DNA of 64,000 bases, from NCBI RefSeq assembly GCF_047948215.1, contig NC_134455.1:161616575-161680574 (forward strand), written 5' to 3'. The stretch comes from Lycorma delicatula (lineage: Eukaryota > Arthropoda > Insecta > Hemiptera > Fulgoridae). Made by a program: the position numbers and the translations under genes. This document shows, piece after piece, positions 57,801 to 64,000 of the stretch (position 1 is its first letter; each line of letters begins with the position of its first letter). Below the pieces are notes generated by a model. It saw only the letters and a program-made list of their open reading frames with translations, ran no database searches and was not told where the DNA came from.

Positions 57801-60600
57801 TTGTATACTATTTTTCTTTTTTTTTTGAAAATTTATATTTCATTTTTATCTTCTATGAATCCTTTTATAATATCAACTCGTTTCATCTAATTTCCAATTA
57901 AAATTAGTTCATAAAAATGTTTGAAAGTAAAAGTAATACGGGAAAACTTAATAACTAGAACTACATTAATATAGCTAACATACCAAAATAAACAAAATAG
58001 CTATACCAATATATAAAAAATTAGGAAACATTTTGTACTTTTTTCAGAAGAATAAAAATTTATGTATAGTCTACACTTGAGACTTGTGTAATTGGATATT
58101 GGCTTACAGAAGGATTCTGAGCAACCCGCTGCTATTTGGCTTTTGGATAGGGGAAGAGCAGAATTTATTTACACTAGCTTGTATCTACAACTTAGCATGC
58201 TCGTAAGATATTACGATGAAAAATTAAAAACACGGCGATTTCCACAGCGCAATGAAATACATACAAATTTATTTATTTAAACCAGTTCTTTACTTTTATT
58301 TTCGTCTTAATTTCTGTCTCACTGTTAATTATCAATAAATTTGAAATTGTTTAGAATGCATAAAAATTCATAAACTTTCATGGTCACAGAATAATTGATA
58401 TTTTCAGTTTAATTTCAATTCCGCATAAAAATAAATACCAAAACATGTGAAAATGAGAAACTTATCAACAAATGATATTTTTTCTGAATGTATATTCAGA
58501 ATCTACTTTGGGTTATCTTTTGAGTTCATAAATTCCAGTTTTCTTTATTTTTGGCTGTTCTAAAATTCAAATTGAAAATAGTGTTTTTATATGATTTTCC
58601 TACTTTCTTCTTATCCAAGAAATTTGTATGTATTGGCTCATAAATATTAATCTTCATAAATATCCATACACTTTTGTAATGTATGAGCTTTTAATAGTCT
58701 CTTTTTAATTGTTCAATACTCAGAGCCATTAAAGTAGCTGGTCTTACGTAGCCATTGTTCATATGGTACCGTTTAACTGCGAGCCATTCGTACTGCTGAA
58801 CGGTTCTTAATTCACCAAAATGCAGAAATTAATTACCAACACTCCCATTCTCAACTTTGCGCGCTTAAAATGTTTACGTAGACAAATATGGCATACATAA
58901 TTTGCAGTTTTTCAGTATTAACCCTGAGTAGTTTTGAACCCAAAATCTTCCGCACATTAATATAATTAAACTATTAAAAGTAGTTTAAAATATATTTTCT
59001 TTTAATTACTTAAATAATTATAATTGTATACTTTTGTATTTTTCATGGTAAAAAATTTAATTGCAGCATAAAAAGAAAAGTTGGACATGCAGTTTATTAA
59101 TTTAATACTCAAAATTGCAAATTTTTATCGATTCTTTAGTCCGCCAAACTAAAATACTGAAATCTAGTGTCTAAATCCTATAATCATATGTAAAAGTTTT
59201 GCTGGAAATGAAACATCATTTCGTACAATGTCAACTCAATTATATTATATTTAATTATTATATTAATTATTATTATATATTGACACAAACAAGATATAAC
59301 AAAAAGTCCATCTTCTGAATTTCTGATTTTCAGCAGAATTTATTTATTTCTGAATTATTTCATTTATTTTTGAATAAAATTATTAAAACAGTTAAATCAA
59401 CTGCCACTGAATGCAATAACCAGCCTTATTATTTCTAATTAATCCAAATCCTATCGTTTCGATCCAAGAATTTTTTCTTGCAAAGAAGATTAATATTATA
59501 TTTTTATATTTTAACGCTTACTACGACCGTTTTGTTACTAGAAGCAACACGTAGGAGAAAAATCAGTGAAGTAATATAAGCCAATAAAATAAAATTATTA
59601 AAATTCTTGATAAAGAAATGGAATGTTGATTAAGGCGGAGAAATGGAAGAAAGTTAATATCGGTCTGAAAGCGAGAGACAATGACAAACAGGGGACGTAG
59701 TAGAGAAACAAGGAGAGAAAGAGAGAGTGTGATAGAGGAGTAAAATCAGTGGATGAGTATGAGTGAGCAGGATGTAGATTGTGAAAAGGTGATCCATCTT
59801 GTGTGGCTGATCCAATGAATTGAACAAACACGGGAGACAGATTAACCGTGCGTGATTGATCGACAAAGGAAATAATTAATACCCCGCTACGATGAGTGCA
59901 CGAGTACCAGCAGTATTTGTAAATTAAGAGAGAGGGGAGAGCTCGCTAGTGATGAATGAATTTATAAATCTGTTATGTCAAGTTTTACGTTCTGAATGTT
60001 CTTTTTACTTCAAAAAGAACAGCACGGGGTTTTACTTGAATCAAATTACTCGTGTATGTCAGAAAACCTTGTTTGTATTTATGAGCTATGTACAACCCTG
60101 AAAGCTTAAAATTAAAGTTAGTCTATATATATATGTTTCAGCATCACTCTTGAACACAATAAAGTGATATTCTATGAAAGTTACACCAATATGATGCCAT
60201 GAGGGCTGGACTAGAACTAATTAGTCCTACACCACTATTGCCCTAGATCAAAAATTTTTATTATCGGTCCTGTTATTTCCATTGCCTTTTATTTTTGTAA
60301 CGACTAAGCTTGACTTGGGGTTAAGATCTCCGTGACCTCCAGGCTTGAAGTCAATCTTATTGAGGCTTACTCTCTACAGTCTGTCCATATCCTTGTAAAT
60401 TGTGCCTAATAGAAATTTTAAAAATAATATTGTAGGTTCGGGTAATAACTGTTTGTCCGAAATAAATATTACACCGACTTTACTACTTTTTTACAAAAAA
60501 AAAAATTGTCCACAGTAAGTTTAGATTGTAAGATATCATGCTCAGAATTCTGTTTACATTTTTTCTTCTGAAAGTTTGTTAGCAAATATTAGCGAATGTT
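54875..60600. other. AT-rich intergenic DNA, no gene recognised
   Basis: No coding homology. Short frames (58,092-58,280, 59,598-59,866) are unsupported. Contains (TA)n at about 57,757-57,775. The block 59,630-59,960 is purine-rich on the plus strand (GAGAGAAAGAGAGAG-type words) and of more balanced composition, possibly an untranslated exon or old repeat. The block 60,190-60,420 is also more balanced but is not recognised. Confidence 0.5.
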
Positions 60601-60602
60601 AG

Positions 60603-60765
60603 CGATCTCCGTGGCGGAGTTGTAGCGTCTTGGCCTTTTATCTAGAGGACCCGGATTCGAATTCCAGTCGGACGTGAGATTTTTCATACGCTACAGAATT
60701 TACATTTCATATTTTCACGCATAAGCTTCGAGCTTATCTGGTGAATTATTCATACAAAAAAAAAT
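60603..60765 (+). repeat. tRNA-derived SINE with hairpin-bearing tail
   Basis: Head CTCCGTGGCGGAGTTGTAGC includes the A-box region. The B box GGATTCGAATTCC is at 60,653-60,665, followed by a body with TTTTTCATACGCTACAGAAT, and a tail with ATAAGCTTCGAGCTTAT (self-complementary) then GGTGAATTATTCAT and an A-run. The head is related to the SINE at 48.0 kb; the tail is shared with the fragment at 30.3 kb. Confidence 0.8.
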
Positions 60766-60769
60766 ATAC

Positions 60770-60842
60770 TAATTTATATTATGCTTTCTACCTTTGTGTT
60801 GCCTTCAAATTTGCCATAATTAAATTGAAAGGTTCTCAAAAT

Positions 60843-60879
<37 letters not shown>

Positions 60880-61220
60880 GATGAATGATGTAATAATAAA
60901 TTACAGATTTCTTTCTTTCACAACCGCCTAATTGATTCGAAATTGGTCAGAAAGTAAACAAGTATATTAAAAACAGAGTTATTGTATATTTTACCTCACG
61001 TTATACATCTTGTTGGACTATATTACTCTGACATACCCAAAGCTAGCCTTGCCTGATGATGTACTGTTATATACGAGTAATTACCAATCATGTTCATTCT
61101 GCGACTAATCTACACCGTACAGTCTCGGATATTTTCACTGGTTTCAGACGTTTTTAACCATCTTCCAAGTACCTTCCACTTTTCAAAACCTCATACTTTT
61201 TACTTATTTATTTTTTACGT
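60770..61220. other. AT-rich spacer with (TA)n
   Basis: (TA)n at 60,849-60,878. Nothing else was recognised before the RTE remnant. Confidence 0.6.
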
Positions 61221-61224
61221 ATGT

Positions 61225-62518
61225 ACGTAAATACGAGTATTTCAAGACGCATAGCGATAGAATCATTGTAATAAGGATAAAATCAAAACCTAAACCGACA
61301 ACGATTGTTAACGTCCATATGCCTACAAGCGCCCATGATGATGATGAGTTAGAGTGTGTATACGAAGAGATTGATGAAGTAATTAAACACGTAAAAGGAG
61401 ATGAAAATTTAATAATAGTTGGAGATTGGAATGCAAGCATTGGAAAAGGCAAGGAAGGAAATATAGTGGGTGAATACGGGCTGGGCAAAAGGAATGAAAG
61501 AGGGGACCGACTTATAGAGTTTTGCACGAAGTATAATTTAATAATTGCCAACACCCAATTTAAAAATCATAATAGAAGAATATACACTTGGAAAAAGCCA
61601 GGCGATACTGCAAGGTACCATAGATTATATCATGTTTAAGCAAAGATTTAGAAATCAAATCGTTGACTGCAAAACTTACCCTGGAGCAGACATTGATAGC
61701 GACCGTAATTTGGTGATAATGAAATGTAGATTGGGGTTTAATAACCTGAAGAAAAGGTGTCAGATGAATCGGTGGCATTTAGAGAAGCTTGAGGAAGAGG
61801 AGGTAAAGAAGATTTTTGAGGAGAACATCGCAAGAAGTCTGAGTAAAAAAGATAAGGTAGAAAATGTAGAAGAAGAATGGGAGAATGTTAAAAAGGAAAT
61901 TCTTAAATCAGCAGAAGCGAACTTAGGCGGAATAAAGAGAACTGGTAGAAAACCTTGGGTTTCAGACGATATATTGCAGCTGATGGATGAACGTAGAAAA
62001 TATAAGAATGATAGTGATGAAGAAAGTAAAAGGAACTATCGGCAATTAAGAAATGCTGTAAACAGGAAGTGCAAACTGGCGTAAGAAGAGTGGATTAAAG
62101 AAAAGTGTTCAGAAGTGGAAAGAGAAATGAACATTGGTAAAATAGACGGAGCATACAGGAAAGTTAAGGAAAATTTTGGGGTACATAAATTAAAATCTAA
62201 TAATGTGTTAAACAAAGATGGTACACCAATATATAATACGAAAGGTAAAGTCGATAGATGGGTGGAATATATTGAAGAGTTATACGGAGGAAATGAATTA
62301 GAAAATGGTGTTATAGAGGAAGAAGAGGAAGTTGAGGAGGATGAAATGGGAGAAACAATACTGAGATCTGAATTTAAGAGAGCATTAAAAGATGTAAATG
62401 GCAGAAAGGCTCCTGGAATAGACGGAATACCTGTATAATTACTGCGCAGTGCAGGTGAGGAAGCGATTGATAGATTATACAAACTGGTGTGTAATATTTA
62501 TGAAAAAGGGGAATTTCC
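61225..62518 (+). pseudogene. RTE-type LINE, 5' half: endonuclease to start of reverse transcriptase
   Basis: The frame opens in the middle of the endonuclease (SDRIIVIRIKSKPKPTTIVN, VHMPTSAHDDDEL), so the N-terminus is missing. Then LIIVGDWNASIG (active-site DWN), GERKNERGDRLIEF-like words, RIYTWKKPGD, and after a frameshift near 61,617 TIDYIMFKQRFRN. The catalytic SDH motif reads SDRNLV (about 61,700), with the His replaced by Arg. A Lys/Glu-rich linker follows (61,750-62,085), a stop at 62,084, then GAYRKVKENFGV, VDRWVEYIEELYGG and the RT entry RKAPGIDGIPV (62,404-62,436), a stop, and LLRSAGEEAIDRLYKLVCNI then YEKGEF. At about 62,518 the sequence switches to the complementary strand. Relatives are annotated as endonuclease-reverse transcriptase or craniofacial development protein 2-like. 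Non-functional. Confidence 0.9.
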
Positions 62519-63005
62519 AAATTTTCTGATCCACCCATCTGATTTTTAACATTCTCCTATAGCACCACATTTCAAAAGCTTCTAATCTTTTCTTCTCAGA
62601 TACTCCTATTGTCCAAGTTTCACTTCCATATAAAGCGACACTGCAAACATACACTTTCAAAAATCTTTTCCTGGCATTTAAATTAATTTTTGATGTAAAC
62701 AAATTATATTTCTTACTGAAGGCTCGTTTAGCTTGTGCTATTCGGCATTTTTATATCGCTCCTGCTTCGTCCATCTTTAGTAATTCTACTTCCCAAATAA
62801 CAAAATTCTTCTACCTCCATAATCTTTTCTCCTCCTATTTTCACATTCAGTAGTCCATCTTTGTTATTTCTACTACATTTCATTACTTTTGTTTTATTCT
62901 TGTTTATTTTCAAGCTATAGTTCTTGCGTAGGACTTCATCTATGCCGTCATTGTTTCTTCTAAATCCTTTTTACTCTCGGCTAGAATTACTATATCATCT
63001 TTATC
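62519..63005 (-). pseudogene. RTE-type LINE, 3' half of the reverse transcriptase, inverted relative to the 5' half
   Basis: On the minus strand the frame starts at the catalytic box (DDIVILAESKKDLEET, about 63,000-62,955), continues with SLKINKNKTKVMK-type words, GGEKIMEVEEFCYLGSRITK and DGRSRSDIK (to about 62,755), then IAQAKRAFSKKYNLFTSKIN, ARKRFLKVYVCSVALYGSET, WTIGVSEKKRLEAFEMWCYR and RMLKIRWVDQ, ending at about 62,525. This is the part of RT from the YxDD box through the thumb. The segment between KGEF and DD (most of the palm) is absent from both halves. Both halves clearly belong to the same family. The arrangement is convergent. Confidence 0.9.
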
Positions 63006-63009
63006 TTTT

Positions 63010-63575
63010 CACCTTTCTAATTATACGACAAAACCACTTCTAATTATACGACATAAAATATTTTTAACAAATTTGAAACCAAAATAGTAAATTGAAGAAG
63101 TATTTACATATTAATTGAGCTGATGATTAACGGAGGTGAGATAATCTAAAAACTTAAGCTCTGAATACAAAGGTTAAAAAAAAAAAGTTGAACCTAAATT
63201 TATATATTTTTAAACTCACTTAATCTTTAAAGTATCTTTTGAATTGATAGTTTCTGGATTAGGAATAATTCGATCTGGGTTGTTCCGCGTGATCTTATTC
63301 ACCTGTAAAGGTACAAAAACGTCACTTTTTCACTCGTAAAAATATGTTTAAAGAATATCCCTTCCAGTCTGCTGCCTCCAATTCCAATTCAAAGTACGTT
63401 TCGCAAAGATCATCAAAAAGGCTCAGGTCAGGGTTCTTATCTAGATTATTTGGGTTGAGCAGACTATCCTGATAGTTTGAACAACCTAAAATCGAAAACG
63501 ATGAATAATGACATAATTAATCTACCAGCAAATTTTCCGGATATCTTAGAAAATATGTTTTTTCAGCTATTATAT
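63010..63575. other. AT-rich DNA with an 18-bp local duplication
   Basis: TTCTAATTATACGACA occurs twice within 45 bases (about 63,016-63,055). No gene was recognised. Confidence 0.6.
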
Positions 63576-63578
63576 TTA

Positions 63579-63617
63579 TTTTCTTTGTAAAAAAACATAA
63601 TTTTTTTACAAAGAAAA
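63579..63617. repeat. Hairpin, 17-bp perfect arms, 5-base loop
   Basis: TTTTCTTTGTAAAAAAA (63,579-63,595) pairs exactly with 63,601-63,617 across CATAA. Confidence 0.9.
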
Positions 63618-63651
63618 AAGAATGTAGCGAAGTATGTGGTTATAGAATATA

Positions 63652-63800
63652 CAGTAAAAACTGAGTTAACGAAACCTGGATTTAACGGACTCCTGTCTAT
63701 AACAGAAAATTTCCCTGGTCCCGTGAATTTTACCAAAGATCCTGGCTGATACGGAAATGGAAAAAATTTCACGAGTTAACGGAAAACGTTTTTGAGAATC
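63652..63800 (+). mobile_element. Probable terminal region of a pogo/Tc1-like element
   Basis: After TA at 63,650-63,651 the sequence begins CAGTAAAAACTGAGTTAACG, followed by words such as GGATTTAACGGACTCC and, at 63,773, GAGTTAACGGAAAACG. TA-CAG starts with repeated TTAACGGA-type words are typical of pogo/Tigger-related ends. The other end was not found inside the window, so the element may continue past 64,000 or be a solo fragment. Confidence 0.4.
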
Positions 63801-64000
63801 GTATAGAATACTGTAATTTATGCAAAAAAAAGTACACATATTAATTGCTTATCAAGTAGGAATGATGGTTACATACTTCAGTATTACGACTGTTCTAGTG
63901 CACAGTACTAAATTTCCCACGATATAAAATAGAATACGTATATTGTACAGTACGATACACATACATACTGTATATACAGTAGGCATACTGTACTACGCTA
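63801..64000. other. Right edge, nothing firmly recognised
   Basis: Sequence rich in TACAGTA-type words near 63,940-63,995 (ATACTGTA, TACAGTA). These small self-complementary words could belong to the element starting at 63,652, but this cannot be settled here. Confidence 0.4.

Noticed and set aside
48003..60765. tRNA genes at the B-box-containing sites (28.3, 30.3, 43.6, 48.0, 60.6 kb)
   Set aside because: None forms a complete cloverleaf; each continues into a tRNA-unrelated body or A-rich tail, as in SINEs.
61225..63005. Twin-priming inversion as explanation for the RTE arrangement
   Set aside because: Twin priming gives a divergent layout with the inverted 5' part upstream of the sense 3' part; here the halves converge.
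1..64000. A novel multi-gene system such as a defence or biosynthetic cluster
   Set aside because: No intact host or microbial gene could be recognised on either strand; all convincing coding similarity is to mobile elements.

Overview
The window looks like gene-poor, strongly AT-rich chromosomal DNA from an insect. The transposon families (Jockey, R1 and RTE type LINEs, several mariner-like families with the DUF4817-type transposase, a pogo/Tigger copy, tRNA-derived SINEs) and the style of the repeats suggest an arthropod, possibly a hemipteran; that last step is inference. I found no bacterial-style gene organisation, no rRNA, no functional tRNA gene and no intact host protein-coding gene. 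Everything with convincing coding homology is a decayed mobile element.

Layout. 0-13.5 kb: a SINE head fragment at the left edge, a Jockey-type LINE 3' remnant on the minus strand (about 1.6-2.4 kb), then AT-rich DNA with microsatellites, a GC/AC alternating tract and many short perfect hairpins. 13.6-18.9 kb: the densest region. A mariner-like element (minus strand) is split in two by a GC-richer block of two R1-clade LINE fragments (plus strand). 19.0-19.85 kb: a 335-bp polypyrimidine tract and a GC-rich retroposed insert flanked by a 14-bp direct repeat. 20-39 kb: mostly featureless AT-rich DNA with a second Jockey remnant (25.6-26.2 kb), a MITE-like repeat with a tRNA-like B box (27.9-28.5 kb), a SINE tail (30.3 kb) and a (TA)n tract next to a 75-bp hairpin (31.0 kb). 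39.4-40.6 kb: a complete 1,146-bp mariner-like element with 29-bp terminal inverted repeats (TIRs) and TA target duplication, carrying an internal deletion. 40.9-49 kb: a 38-bp tandem repeat, a perfect 30-bp-arm palindrome, an antisense SINE, a decayed Tigger/pogo transposase gene and a SINE. 53.9-54.9 kb: a third mariner family, also internally deleted. 60.6-64 kb: a SINE, an RTE-type LINE broken into two convergent halves, a hairpin, and a probable pogo-like terminal repeat near the right edge.

These elements do not form a host pathway. They record successive insertion, internal deletion, nesting and inversion. The most notable items are the LINE-in-mariner nest, the convergently arranged RTE halves (not explained by twin priming), two internally deleted mariners that still have both ends, SINEs that share a head type but differ in their tails, and the frequency of short-loop perfect inverted repeats.
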